A stretch of 64,000 nucleotides of DNA from assembly GCA_008638375.1 (NCBI GenBank), contig VIRR01000569.1, positions 1 to 64,000 on the forward strand, given 5' to 3'. The position numbers and the translations under genes were made by a program. This stretch comes from Nyssa sinensis. Lineage: Eukaryota; Streptophyta; Magnoliopsida; Cornales; Nyssaceae. Under the pieces are notes generated by a model. The model was not told the origin of the DNA and did not search any database. It was given only the letters and a program-made list of their open reading frames with translations. The stretch's first letter is position 1. The number at the start of each line of letters is the position of its first letter. This document shows positions 34,901 to 46,575 of the stretch, piece by piece.

Positions 34901-37900
34901 AACTGGACCTGCTGCGGTTTTATCAGAATCGGCCCCATCTAATATTTCTCATCGTTCAAGTACTAAAATGAATCATCATGTTGGAGATTGTGGAACAAGC
35001 AATGCCCTTCAAATGTTCCAGGATGGTCTTTATTTTGGTAAGGATGATTGGGTATATTTTTACTTATTAAAAAAAAGCAATAATTTATCTTTCCTTCCCT
35101 GAGTAAAGGATAGTGATAGCCCTGAGACTCATCATCTTCGAATAATATAAGGGAAACTTTCTACTGTAACAGTAAGGCTAATTGCTTCATGGAGCAACAA
35201 GCAATATTTTATCATAAATTACATGCATAAAGGATTGTGATAGCCCCGAGATTCATATTCTTTGAATATGATAAGGGAAATTTTCTACTGAAACAGTAGG
35301 GCTAATTACTTCATGGGGCAACAACTTTTGGGAAATAAACAATTCATAATTGTATGTAGCAAAGGCGATGATATTGAGGTGTATTGGTGTGAGGACACAC
35401 ACACACACTGACACGCACACACACACACACACATATATATATATTATATTTGATAATTACAAAACCATGGTAATATAATTGTAGATATATTTCCATTGTC
35501 AACATAAAATGAATCAAGTCATAGGGTTGATGTCATTACAAAAGAAATCAACAATAGTACTATTTTCTGACTACTTTGCTAAAATTGTACTACCTTTTCA
35601 TAAGCCCATAGTTTTTTAGTTAAAAAAAGATAATAAAAATAGAAATGTAACTAGTTCCACTCTAGGGCACCATTAAATCTTCTTGTACAATAAGTTCGAG
35701 TAAAATTTCCGAAAACCTTGTCAAAAGGGGGAAAACTCTCAACTCTTAAAAATCCAAGAAGTATGTCAACCTAAGAAACTGAAAAGTTTTTTTTTCTTCC
35801 ATCATACATAAGCCATTTTTAGTATTGTTTAAAAGTGACTATCATTAGACATACATGCTCCTTTCACATGCATCAAATAAATGAAATGGCCCAATACATT
35901 AAAGATATCTCCATATTCAACGGAGTAGCTTCTTCTCGTGCTGGACCTTCCAACTTTTGCATCCTAACAAAAAATATCCATGAATAACTAGCAATATCAA
36001 CTGATAACGGGGAACCAACATCAGTCTTGTACCTTTACTTGGGCCCCATAGATTGTGCTTCCATATATTCAATATTTGCTTGATTTCTTGCATTTACTCC
36101 GGAATCCATTTTCAGTTCCCAATGCTGGAAAGGAAACCCAGGCTTCAAATGCAGTTAGGTTCTGTTTCCACATTGTTGATTTGAATAAGACATTGTAGGG
36201 GGGAAAGAGATGAGAGCAGTGACAGGTATTTAGTAGCTGAAAGACATTCTAGATGTCAATATCCTAGTTTTTACTCATCCTGCAGAATAACCCTGACAGA
36301 GCAAAGGATAGTGCATATGGAATATTAGGCTAAATTAAGATGCCTCTTTCACCTTGATCTCAACAACATTGGAAGGCTCGATCTTGGTTCCCCTATTACA
36401 GCTTCTTGATTTCTGACTGAAGCTTAGAGAGGTACCAGAAAGTAGGTTTCAAGTGAGATTAACTTCTTCTTTAAGGAATTTAAAAAAATGGAGCACTTGT
36501 TTTGGCATAAAATTGTGAAAGAGAGAGTCATAACATCCTTTTCTTTTGGGTTTATGGATTGACATAATTTTTTAAGATTTATAGATTGGAGATTTTTTTT
36601 TGAGTTATTTTATACAATTTTTCCAAAAATTTGAAAGGCAATATATGTAAAATGTTGCAGATATTTTACTTAAAAATAGAATGTAGTTTTATATTTTAGG
36701 TTCTATTTAGCTTTTGATTCACTGAGTTTGTAACAATTATATTATAATCACGAGACTAGTGGGTAGTGGTGACTGGTGTGGGAGTTGAATAGAATTCGTT
36801 TAGTAGGATCTAGAATTGTATGTTCCTGTGATCTGGATGTAATCACTACAACCGTAGGTTTTAGCTGAAGGTTTTATTTTTTAAATTTTTTATGGGCTGA
36901 GATGGCCTACCTAGATTTATGTTCCTGACCAAATAGTTGGGGTAAGTCGCCTTTGATTGATATTGAACTTCAGTGGATCTTGGATTTGTGTGGATGTTTG
37001 TTAAAGTAATTGTGTTGTGACAGATCCTGGCAGAGAAATGCAGGGAGAAGAAGAATTCGCAGAAGTGAAAGTAGACTTTCAGGTAAAATAGACGAGTTTT
37101 TATATTTCTTTCTAAAATTTCGGCCTGCTTTTCTGTATTTTGTGCCATCTTTTTGTCTATCATGGTCTTTTTTACTACCTGTATTTATTTGCTTATGTTT
37201 GATTGGAGTCTACATAACTTTCTGAAAACCATTATTAGGAGACATTCTTAGGCCACACAAGTCCAATCAGTCGGTGCCGCTTTTCTGCCTCTGGGAACAA
37301 TATTGCAAGTGCTTCCATGGATGGCACAGTCAGGTATTTTCTGTGAAAGCTAATAACATGCTGCGACTACCTCAACTCAACACAACTCACAAAGCCTTAT
37401 CCCAACTATTTGGGGTCGGCTACTGAATCTTGTCTTGCCATTCTGCTCTATTTAAGACAGCACGCTGCCACTACTTGAACAAGAGAAATAATGTGGGAGG
37501 CTGATAAACTAGTTCAGATATGTATAGAGGACAAAACCCCTTGGGCCCCCCTTAATGTTATTGTAATTTGATTCTTATGGTCTGCCTGGTATGAGGGAAA
37601 AGTGGAAGGAAGAATGAGGGGATGGATGGAGTTTCCATGGTTTGGTAGGAAGGGGAAAATAAGGTAAAGGAAGAGAGGAGGGGGGGAACTTGCCCTCCCG
37701 GCCCACCATATTATTTCCTCTCAAAAGTATAAGAAAAATGGAAAAGGGAAAAGGATCCTCCTTTTTTGCATTTTTGCTTTTCAAACAATAACATTCTTTA
37801 AAATGCAAGGATAAAATGGTAAAACTAGCTTCTTTCCTACTCTCCTCCCTACTCAACCAAACAATAGGAGAGAAGGAACCTTTCCTTTCCTCAGGGATAC

Positions 37901-40900
37901 ATGATCCATCCCCCTTTCCTTTCCTTTCAAATTTCCATTCCTCCTGCCAAATGGAGCATTGACACGGGCTCATAGTTATTTATCTAGACCTTCCTGATTT
38001 TAGGCTACTAGTGTTTCCCACTTTGATGGACTTTGAAATCCTAACCTTCTGACCTACATTCTTTTCCAAGTTCACTTTTGTTTGGGTGCATTGACCATTC
38101 AAATTATGTGGTGCTGTAGATAGGTAGTCCAAAAAATGTGGTTCATATATATATATATATTTGATAAGTAAAAATGTGGTTCATGTTTTGATGACATCAA
38201 ACCCTTAAGGTGGTGCATTGATTGGACCCAAGGTTATTAAGCATGGTAGAGGAGAACTAGAATAAAGTTGTCTTTCAACTACTTTATCATTTGTTGGTCA
38301 CAAACTCCTTTTATATTCTGTATGCTATATTGAAGGATATGGACGTATGACTCATCAACCCCAGCATCAAGAAATGCAACCATCTATTGTGGGGCAGAGA
38401 TCATGTCACTTGAGTGGGACTGTAAATCCGACCGATTGGTTTGTAAATTAGCATTGTATAAAATTTATATGATCTTTTTTTTTTAATGTTGGAATGATGT
38501 TTTGATTATTGGATACCAGATATTCATGCTTGTAAGTTTCGTTGTTTGTTTTGACAAAAGCTTCTCATAGGCACTGCTGATGGAGGTATTAAAGCATGGA
38601 ATGTTGATGCGAAAAGAGTTGTTTGTGATCTCAACACAACTGAAGCATTTCCAAGGTTCTCATTAGAAAATATTATCATGCTAAAAAAAAGAAAGAGGAG
38701 GGAAAAAAAAGAAAGAAAATTTAGCTTCTTAACTTTTTTATGTCTTTCTGCTTATCTTCACTATATGTTGTACTGCAGTGTCTTGGATCTTAAATGCAGC
38801 CCTGTGGAACCAATTTTTGTTTCTGCAGCAACATCCAGAGGGTACCTTTTTTGTGAACCTAGTATTTTTTTTTTCGTTTTCATTTTTTTTCTTCTTGAAA
38901 GTGACCAAAACCAAACACTGCATGAGTGATACATGTTTCTTTCTTTTTTCGTAAACCTAGTATTGTTTTTCATTTTCGTTTTTGTTTTTGTTTTTTCGTT
39001 CTTGAAATTGACTAAATCCAAATACTGAGCATGAGTGAATACATGTTTCTTTCTTTACTTGTCCTCATTTTTTTTTGGATAGGCAAATGAAGATTTTATA
39101 GAAGCCCGAGAAGGGCAAAGAAACAATTACATCATGATTTTAGACCCCCCAAAAAGACTACAAAAGAATCTATACACGTGGGGTAAGCTTCTAGCACCCA
39201 AAAATACAAAAGGTGTAAGATCCTATCTTTGAAACTACAAGGCGTTGTAAATTCCCCTTAAAAAATTCTACTATTTCTCTCTCTTCATATACCCCAAAAA
39301 ATACAAAGAGGAATGAGCCTCCATGTCCGCTTTACATCACGATCCACCCTTGATCCGTGCCACATTCTAACCGCATGTTCAACCGACCGAGGCATCACCC
39401 ACAAAAAATCAAACAGCTGCCAAATATCTCTCGCAAATGAACAATGAAGCAACAGATGATCAATATTCTCTTCCTCCTCCCAACACATCACACACCTATT
39501 TGTCAAGGAGAACCCTCTTCTTTGGAGATTATCTTGAGTTAAAATAACTCTCCAAAGAACAGACCAAGCAAAGAAAGCCACTTTTGTGGGGGTCTTAACC
39601 TTCCAAATAGCCTTCCAAGGGAAACTCTTAACACCTTTCTCTGCCAAATACAAATAAAAGGACTTCACCGAGAATACACCTTTACCATCCAACTTTCACC
39701 AAAGATTATGTTCTCTATCCTTGTCCACAGGAAGACTATAAAGAAGAGCCATAAAATAAAGTCTCGTTCACCTCCCAATCATTAATATTTCTTCTAAAGC
39801 AAGGAGTGCATTCATATCTATTGCCATTAAAATTGACAAAATACTTCACCCAAGCATCTTGATTGAAGGAGTTGCAGAATAATCTTGGAAATCTAAGATC
39901 CAAGGTTGGTTCCCCACATCAATTATCCTTCCAAAATTTTACCCTTCCTCCATTTCCGATCACCAAAGATGAGCATTCAAAGAAAATTTCCATCCCCATC
40001 CCAATACTATTCCGAGGCCCCACCCCATAGGCCCCTTCGACCCTCTTCGTGCACCATTTACCCTCTTCCTCGCCCACTTTTGCAATAATAGCCTTTCTCC
40101 ACATAGCATCAACTTATTTAGTATACCTCCAAAGCCATTTGCCTAGAAGAGCTTTATTGAAAGTCCCAAAATCCTTAATTCCCAAGCCCCCTTTCTTCAC
40201 AGGGAACTTCACCTTTTCCCAGCCAACTAACATCGAGCCCATCCCCTCCTCCTCTTCCCAAAGAAAATCCCTTTGGATCTTTTCAAGCCTGGCGGCCACC
40301 GATGTTGGAATTGGAAGAAGGGACATATAATACATGCGAAGACTCCCCATGGTGCTTTTGATTAGAGTAATCTTCCCACCTTTGGACATGTATTGCTTCT
40401 TCCATCCTGCTAGTTTCCTTTGAAATCTCTCAACCACTGGGTCCCAAATTGAAGTATAATGCTTGCTGCTGGAGAAGTATCAGATGATAAGCTTCCAGTT
40501 CAATCTGTAAGTGTGCTTTAGATAGAGGATATACTATTTGAAGGTTTAATATAGTAAGAAGGGTGAGTGTGCAGCGTACAAGTCTTGGTTGAGACGTGTG
40601 CAGGTGTATTACTTATCAAAAAGTAAAGAAAAAAACAAAGAAGAAATCTTGCCTGGGATTTATAGTACTTCTGTTATCTTTGCACACTTGTGCTATTTAT
40701 GAAATTCTATGGCAAACTTTTAAGTAATAGTAAATGTTTCTTTAACATAAATGCGGTATGTCCATTCTCTGTAAAAATACTATTGTATATACATAAAATT
40801 TAAAATGATCATACTTCTAGAGTTAAATTCTAAAAATAAAATAAAATAATGAGGCACAATATTCCATGACTTACTAGTTGGGAACTTGTAATAATAATTG

Positions 40901-43900
40901 TGGGCATGATTCCTGCCACCCCCCAATAGAGGAGGGTGCAGGGTTCAAGTCTCGATGGAGACTTGGGTGTGTGTCTTATCAGGAAATAAAAATTGTGTAT
41001 ATCAAACCCTACCTCATACATTATTCAAGAAAGTTCAATCATATCATTATACTTGTTTATTTATTTATATAGTTTTTAAAAATGGTTGCATAAAGTTCTT
41101 GAACCTTGTCTTTGTAGGCATGGCACTAGTTATATTGACAAGTTCGGTTGTGCATCGTTAACTGTCTGGAACATGAAGACGTGGAAGGTTATGGTATGTG
41201 CTTGCTTGTCCCAAAAGTTTTTACATTAATATAGCTTTCACTCACACACATTGATAAATATATATATATATATATGTATGTATTTTGGGGGACAAAGGTC
41301 ACTAAGCCTTAATGTTTTCTCGACTTCATTGAAGACAGTTCTTCCTCTTGGTAAAGATCCACCAGCGATTACTTCCTTATGCTTTAATCACAATGGGAAG
41401 ATTTTAGCAGCTGCTGCAACTGATGGAATGATTCACATGTTTGGTATCCTTTTAGTATCTTAGGGGATGTTTGGGAAGAACCAAAACTGGTTTCAGTGGG
41501 TATTATGCCAGTCCAAAAAGAGAGAACCTAGTTTGGTAACCCTGAATAAAAAAAATACCAGGTTTTTCCACTGTCCAATTTCGGACAAAAACTGGGCGAC
41601 CTTTAAAATAAGGGATAGGTGGTTTGAAATCGAAACGACCCACTTTTTTAACACGATCCCACCAAATAGTTTTATCAAAAGCTCTTTGCAAAGCCGCTGG
41701 AGAGAGGGAGAGGAGATCTCATCTCTTCCATATTCTTCTGCTCCTTCTGTAAGAAAGGTTTGTTCTTCCTCTTCACACAGACAATTTTTAACATGAAAGT
41801 GCTTATTGTTTGAAGATCACAATATCACATTGCTTCTTCCCCATTATTCTTCTTTCCAACAACAATTTTTCTTCTCTTTTTTCTCCGCAAATATTTGTGC
41901 TATTCGTGTGAATTTTGAGATTTTGATTTGAGATAGTTATTAAAATATGAAAAATTATTAAAAAAAGGGGGAAGATGTACTGATCTAGGGTTTATTATGC
42001 AAGAAATTACATGTTTAGGGGAAAGGGAATTAACATACTTACAACTTACAATTCACTTCTCCAAATCGTAGTTTTGAACCAAAAAACTGATTTTCTTTGA
42101 ATCTTTTGTTGTTCAACCAAGCTGTCAATCTTGGACAATACAATAGAGAAAGAAAAATTTAGATCTTTTGGATAAGTCTCCGTCTGCCATTGCAATTTTT
42201 ATTGTTGTGAGTAATCCCTTTAGCCCGGCTTATAACACTCTTTGGAGAGAAAATTCTGAGAGAGAAGAAGTTTTGGTCCCATATATAATTGCTGATTTTG
42301 TTGAAATATTCAGAGTAGTTGTTGTAACTTTGATGATAAAGATGAAGTTTATCTTATCTATTTGTACCAAGCACGATACAAAATAAAACTGGAATAAAAA
42401 TTCATTTTTAACAAACAACTTATAAAATGAAACTGGTTCCTATTAGAATTCAATCAATTACAAACTAGTCAAAGGTAATGGTTTCCGAGCTGAACTGATC
42501 CAGAAGTGAGGATTCCCAAACAGTCCCTTATGTTTATGTCAGTCCATTATTTATTCTTCCTTAATTCAGTGAAAATGCTTCACTTTTGTGTTTGGAATCT
42601 CTGTTTCTACTATTCTTGGCACTACCCAGTGCACCAACATGGACAGAAATTTATGGACCTTAACTTGGCAAAGATATGTCTGCTGGACTACAAATTACTG
42701 GGTGGCCTGCTCATGATTCAGCTATTAGCTCTATCCTCTTCGGGCCTGATGAGACGAGCATTTTTAGTTTGGATATAGATGGAAAGGCAAGTACCTTTAG
42801 TGCCTATATCAATTCCGATTTGATGTTTTGCTCGTCCATTGGATACTTTTTTACTTTATCCTTTCAACTTGATAGCATCATAATGTTTCAGTAGCTTTTT
42901 CTCTTAATTTTTTTTTTCTATTTGTGTCAGATTTTTGAATGGAGCTTGCAAAACCAAGGTAAAGTTCTTTGGTCAAGAAATTGCGGCAGGTACTTGAAAT
43001 GCTTGGCCCCTTGTAAAGTAACTTTAATTGTTGTACACACAAGATTTAGTTGGGTTTGAACAGTTCAAATTGCACTATAGTTTTTGAAATTTACGGGAGT
43101 CAAGATCATGGGAAAGTTGGTTTTTATTCGAAGTGAAGGCCATTTTCGAGTCTAACCAGACAATCTGTTGGACGATGATGTCATAACCATTATGCTGTGG
43201 AAATTTGGGGGCTTCAAATCACCCATGTTAATTTGGGAGGAATAACTATTTCACCTTGTGCTGCTAGATCTCTTTATGCTTACTTCTGAGAGCTGTCGGA
43301 TGTTACTATGAGTTCTATGACATATTTCTGCTTTATTACTATCGTAAACTTATAGAATCTATACTGCAGCTTACTTATTTTGTTAAAGCTAGGCAGTTCA
43401 GTTTCTTGAATGTATATAACTAGGTTTCAAGGAGTTGAAGTTTGGCCCCTGCAGAAGTGTCTTTTTCCCCATTTGGTGGAAATTGTGGAAGTTATTAAAA
43501 TTAAGTAATAAAAAAATTAATCAGACTCGCATGCAGTTTTTTGAACTTGAATTATTGGTACCCCTGGCCCTTCTTCAGGGGAAGCTTCAGGTATCAAGAA
43601 TGGTTTCCCATTAGCAGCCACATATTGGAAGAGACACTGAGGTTCAAATCCCCATGGTCTAGGTGGGTTGGTAATTTGGCTTATGGGCTATGGCTGATGG
43701 GTAGCTTACTCGGGATAAAATCAAAGAATTCTGGACTGATACTTGATCTTTTTGAAATTCTTTCATGAAGAAGGTTTATCGAAAAGCTTAAAACTAATTA
43801 GATATAGAGCTAATTCACAAACCTGGTTCCTAATGGTTTGGTGTCCTTGACATTATACTGTACATATGCGGTTTGTGTGTGTTAGGTTATGTTTAGTTTC

Positions 43901-44518
43901 ATTTTATGCATTTTTATCATTAACCTTATGTTTATTTCAACAGCACTTTTAGTATAATCATAGATGAGTTTGTGGAAGGAACCTTGACAACATGAGTGTG
44001 TTCTGCCATGTAGGTTCTGCAACTGTGAGAACTCTGTATACTGTAGACATGAGATGGCTTTAGATGCTAATGGGAGGAGACTGTTGGTAACATCCGGTTC
44101 AGTTCGAGCACCCATATATCAGGTTAATCTCCTTTGCCTCTCTCTCTCACTCTTTCCCCCCCCCCCCCCCCCCCCCCCCCCTTCCCTCCCTCTTTCCATG
44201 TGTTTGATCTGATTTTTTCTTGCTGTGTTGACACATTGATCCTAACCATCCAAATCTGTTGGCCACGAGTTGATTGTTGACTCACTGGTAAACAGATCTT
44301 TTGGTGGGTCCTAAATCCTTCCTTCCCATGTATTCCAAATATGGGTAACACTTTTGCTCTGATGCAAGTTTCCATGGTATTAGGTTCGAGGTCATATGAA
44401 TGGGATGAAAACTCTTCCTCACAGTGCAGCTATAACGACAGTAGATTGGCACCCGACCTTGCCCATTTTCTTGACGGGGTCAGCTGATAACTCTGTCCGG
44501 GTCACATCCATATTATGA
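31913..44518 (+). CDS. WDR91 homologue, WD40-repeat protein, 15 coding exons
   Basis: Exons: 31913-32303, 32382-32498, 34500-34650, 34721-35037, 37024-37082, 37239-37333, 38336-38438, 38561-38655, 38779-38841, 41118-41193, 41335-41443, 42674-42786, 42931-42989, 44014-44122 and 44384-44518. They sum to 1992 bases in one frame (663 residues). The N-terminus MENMHYAEELVREFLVFRGF is the WDR91-type helical domain. A coiled coil (LKKDIKQLNLKLSQLQALLE) lies at about 180-215, a Ser/Thr-rich linker follows, and WD40 repeats run from about 346 (FLGHTSPISRCRFSASG; GTADGGIKAWNV; PAITSLCFNHNGKILAAA; PAHDSAISSILFGPDE; TTVDWHPTLPIFLTGSADNS). In animals WDR91 works with Rab7 on endosome maturation and restrains PI3-kinase; the plant role is inferred. 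All introns are GT-AG except the twelfth, which is GC-AG. Introns 2, 4, 6, 9 and 11 hold repeats or transposons. No lesion was seen. Confidence 0.9.
32979..33357. mobile_element. Terminal-inverted-repeat element, ~379 bp
   Basis: The left end GAAGCACGGATACGGACACG mirrors the right end, whose reverse complement is GAAGCACGGACACTC. Both sub-terminal parts are rich in GGACACG/CGTGTCC words and the centre is A/T only. This is a recognisable kind of non-coding plant repeat with a CACGGACACG motif, probably a MITE. It lies in intron 2 of the WDR91 homologue. The target duplication is unclear (TAA is possible). Confidence 0.65.
35105..35335. repeat. Tandem duplication in WDR91 intron 4
   Basis: Two units of about 125 bases share GTGATAGCCC, CGAATAATATAAGGGAAA versus TGAATATGATAAGGGAAA, and GTAAGGCTAATTGCTTCATG versus GTAGGGCTAATTACTTCATG. 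They are roughly 85 percent alike and non-coding. Confidence 0.75.
35394..35445. repeat. Microsatellite (CA)n(TA)n in WDR91 intron 4
   Basis: Interrupted CA tract followed by a short TA tract. Confidence 0.85.
37366..37460 (+). repeat. Dispersed repeat, copy 2, in WDR91 intron 6
   Basis: CTCAACTCAACACAACTCAC, then AAGCCTTATCCCAACTATTT, GGGGTCGGCTACTG and TCTTGTCTTGCCATTCTGCT match the insert at 13770-13865. Same orientation on the plus strand. The two copies are about 80-85 percent alike by eye. Confidence 0.7.
37575..37970. mobile_element. MITE candidate in WDR91 intron 6
   Basis: The purine-rich left end (CCTGGTATGAGGGAAAAGTG) resembles the reverse complement of the right end (ATTTGGCAGGAGGAATGGAA), and the two halves carry GGAAAGG-type words in opposite orientation, so the segment could fold back. 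It creates a 132-codon Ser/Lys/Glu-rich minus frame that I take as accidental. No target duplication was identified. Confidence 0.4.
39068..40485 (-). mobile_element. LINE fragment, 5'-truncated, in WDR91 intron 9
   Basis: On the minus strand it starts near 40485 in the RT C-terminal region (SIWDPVVERFQRKLAGWKKQ, GGKITLIKSTMGSLRMYYMS), continues through KKGGLGIKDFGTFNKALLGK and WCTKRVEGAYGVG, and has a zinc-binding zf-RVT-type domain (VKTPTKVAFFAWSVLWRVIL, RCVMCWEEEENIDHLLLHC). It ends in a poly(A) (plus-strand T run at 39068-39076). Frames are broken by shifts between 40114 and 39692. It is opposite in orientation to the host gene and lies fully between exons 9 and 10. It is the same family as 29527-30495, but better preserved. 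Confidence 0.85.
40560..40630 (+). mobile_element. Degenerate SINE-like fragment
   Basis: GTGCAGCGTACAAGTCTTGG, GAGACGTGTGCAGG and TTACTTATCAAAAA resemble the 3' half of the SINE-like segment at 40905-40990 (GTTCAAGTCTCGATGGAGAC then GTCTTATCAGGAAA). Only the 3' half is recognisable. It lies in WDR91 intron 9. Confidence 0.4.
40905..40990 (+). mobile_element. SINE-like element with B box
   Basis: GGGCATGATTCCTGCCACCC is followed by GGTGCAGGGTTCAAGTCTCG, whose GGGTTCAAGTCTC is a good pol III B box, and an A-rich tail AGGAAATAAAAATTG. No target duplication is visible. It is in intron 9 of the WDR91 homologue. Confidence 0.45.
41463..42527. mobile_element. PIF/Harbinger-like non-autonomous DNA transposon
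   Basis: The left end GGGGATGTTTGGGAA and the right end, reverse-complemented GGGACTGTTTGGGAA, form inverted termini of the GGGNNTGTTTGG type known for PIF/Harbinger and Tourist elements. A TTA target duplication is present on both sides (41460-41462 and 42528-42530), as expected of this superfamily. The 1065-base interior has no transposase. It lies inside intron 11 of the WDR91 homologue, which it nearly fills. Confidence 0.8.
42787..42930 (+). other. GC-AG intron of the WDR91 homologue
   Basis: The intron begins AAG/GCAAGT and ends GTGTCAG. It is bounded by the codons for DGK and IFEWSLQNQ, which are contiguous in my memory of the protein family. The donor fits the strict consensus of the minor GC class apart from T to C at position +2. 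No in-phase GT donor is nearby. Confidence 0.8.
44156..44181 (+). repeat. Run of 26 C in WDR91 intron 14
   Basis: An uninterrupted C run between CT-rich flanks, 33 bases after the exon 14 donor. The complementary strand is a G26 run that could form G-quadruplex structures. The exact length is uncertain in any assembly. Confidence 0.9.
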
Positions 44519-46476
44519 AGGTTTCTCTACTTTTATATTGCTTTACTTTTGGTTGGTTGGAGGATCACAGGTTGAAGTTTGCTCCAGGGAATGATTCAGA
44601 AAATTTTTCGTGGTGCTTTTTTGCTGGTTGTGTTTCAAGGGTAGCAATTATTTCGTTGTAATTCAATGAACAGTTTGTGTTATGATGCATTGGTCATTTT
44701 TTTGACAGTGATATCTTTTTAAATTCATGTGTTTGTGTGCATGTGAGACGAAGGGGAAGATGAGAGAGAGATTGGTTTGAACTGAGATTCGTATTTGGAA
44801 GATGAGAACGTGCACCCAACTTGATCTTCAATTTCGAATACCTCCAAATGATTTGTTTCTTTAATGTACTATAAATATTTTGTTGTAAAAATCAGTAAGA
44901 TGAAAAAATTTATAGAGCAAGCTTGAATTTTGTTGGAGGGATCAGAGACAGATCCCCTCAGGAATGACAAACTATTTCCTGCTTGAATTATTTGATACTC
45001 TTCTGTAACTCAAGTTTCATGGGATCATATTGGAGTAGGCAATTAGGCAACTGGAGGTCGTTTTTAAGAAAGTGTCTCAAACTGTTACCATTCTGCAGTT
45101 TCATTTTCTCTGTTCTCAGATTCAAGATTCCATACTTTGTTTTTTATGTGAGAAATCGTTCATAATGCCTTTTTTATTTGTTCGTGTTGATTTTAGATTC
45201 TAGTATCATTCCGAATGTGTATGGAGAATTTAGAATCTATGGTTAGTTTTGTTGAAACCTACTAAACCCCATGGAGACTTTAGAATCTGTAGTTCAGAAA
45301 TCTTGGTAGTTTCATATCTAATATAGATTGATTGAGGATTGTGTATCCCTGTTAACGGTGATGAGAGCAGCCTCTAATCACATCAATTTTTAATAGTATG
45401 TTTATTCTTGTATTCCTGTGGGTTTGGAACTTGTCTCTTTACATATTCCTAGAGGAGAGGCTTTTAGCTCTTTAGAAGTTTAGATGTTTAGATGCAAAAC
45501 CTGTGCCTATTAAGCTTCCTTTTTAACATATTTTAGGGTTCTAAGTGAATGGCTTTGAAAATTAAAATAAATATTGAACCCCAAAATTATCAGTCTTGTC
45601 ATGATATTTTAGGAAACTGAATCATATCCGCATCCCGAATGATGAAAAAAAAAACTCCAATGTCTGTTAAGATAAGAATGTAGACCAAACCTACTTCGTT
45701 TTTTTTCTTTTCTCACCAACAGATTCCTCCTCAATTAAGTTTGTTTCTACATAAGCAATCTCTTCAAGGAACAGATATTATGCATGCACTATGCAGATTC
45801 ATGATGATTAACCATCCATAACTTCAAATATAATGTACAGAATAAGCTTTATGGCCTGCATGTCACAACTACTCACAATATAAAATAAGATCCAGCCCTT
45901 CAAGGTACACACTTAATATCATTATTCAAGCTTACATGCACTAAAAAAAAAGATCTTGCAGCAAAACCAGTAGTTTATAGTTTCAATCTCAAGAATTAGA
46001 AAGAGGAGTTTTATGTTAACAACAGGAAGCCAAAACTCCACACCATGTAACGCGTACTCGATCATCAAGAGGGGCGAAAGCTCGTGCCATAGCTGTAGTC
46101 ACTCCCACTGAAAAGATCTAGCAGCAAAACAAGTAGAAAAATAATGTTTACCAATTAGTTTAAGCCATATTAGTTCACAGACAGTGGAAATTTTCAACAT
46201 TGTTGCTGAATTTAAAGCTGCATTGTTAGTAGTTCTGAAATGATATAAAAAATCATTTAAGCAGCAATCTTATTGTGTCCTTCGTAGGGGTGAAAAGCCA
46301 TGTCTGAGGGATATGGTTGGGCATATTATGATAAGAACCAGAAGAACCTGAGAGTAGCACACATTCAGACAAGATGGGGGGGCATTTGAAATCCTAATAT
46401 AATATAAAATCTGAAAGAGAGTTCAAGAAAACACATTGCCCAGATAATGAAGAAATAACAGAAATGAAGAATATAT
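44519..46476. other. Intergenic between WDR91 homologue and RLP
   Basis: It contains the WDR91 3' UTR on the left and the RLP 3' UTR on the right (convergent genes). I see no further gene and no clear transposon. The short open frames lack any recognisable domain. Confidence 0.6.
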
Positions 46477-46575
46477 TTACCAATTAGCTTTAAAGCTCCT
46501 CTGCAGTCTGGCCATAGTCACTTCAGTTGTCACATAGAGCCAATTATTCATGTCGTTCAAGAACTTGAAATATGC
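46477..46575 (-). pseudogene. Cytoplasmic tail of RLP, beyond premature stop
   Basis: In the same frame as the RLP and directly after its TAA (46578-46576) are 32 codons containing AYFKFLNDMNNWLYVTTEVT and MARLQRSFKANW, ending in TAA at 46479-46477. This is the conserved cytoplasmic tail of EIX2-like RLPs. The stop occupies the place of a usual Tyr or His codon. A change of one base in a Tyr codon would account for it. Confidence 0.85.

Noticed and set aside
37575..37973. 132-codon minus frame
   Set aside because: It follows a purine-rich MITE-like repeat inside an intron and has a low-complexity composition.
40445..40510. Extra WDR91 exon (CTTCCAGTTCAATCT/GTAAGT) next to the LINE end
   Set aside because: Most of it reads as LINE on the other strand, and exons 9 and 10 already join in phase.
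41467..42386. Open frames inside the Harbinger-like element as a transposase
   Set aside because: They are short, on both strands, and lack any DDE-type motif that I can see.
43550..43690. SINE at GAGGTTCAAATCCCC (WDR91 intron 13)
   Set aside because: A good B-box-like word but no A box, tail or target duplication; not enough for a call.
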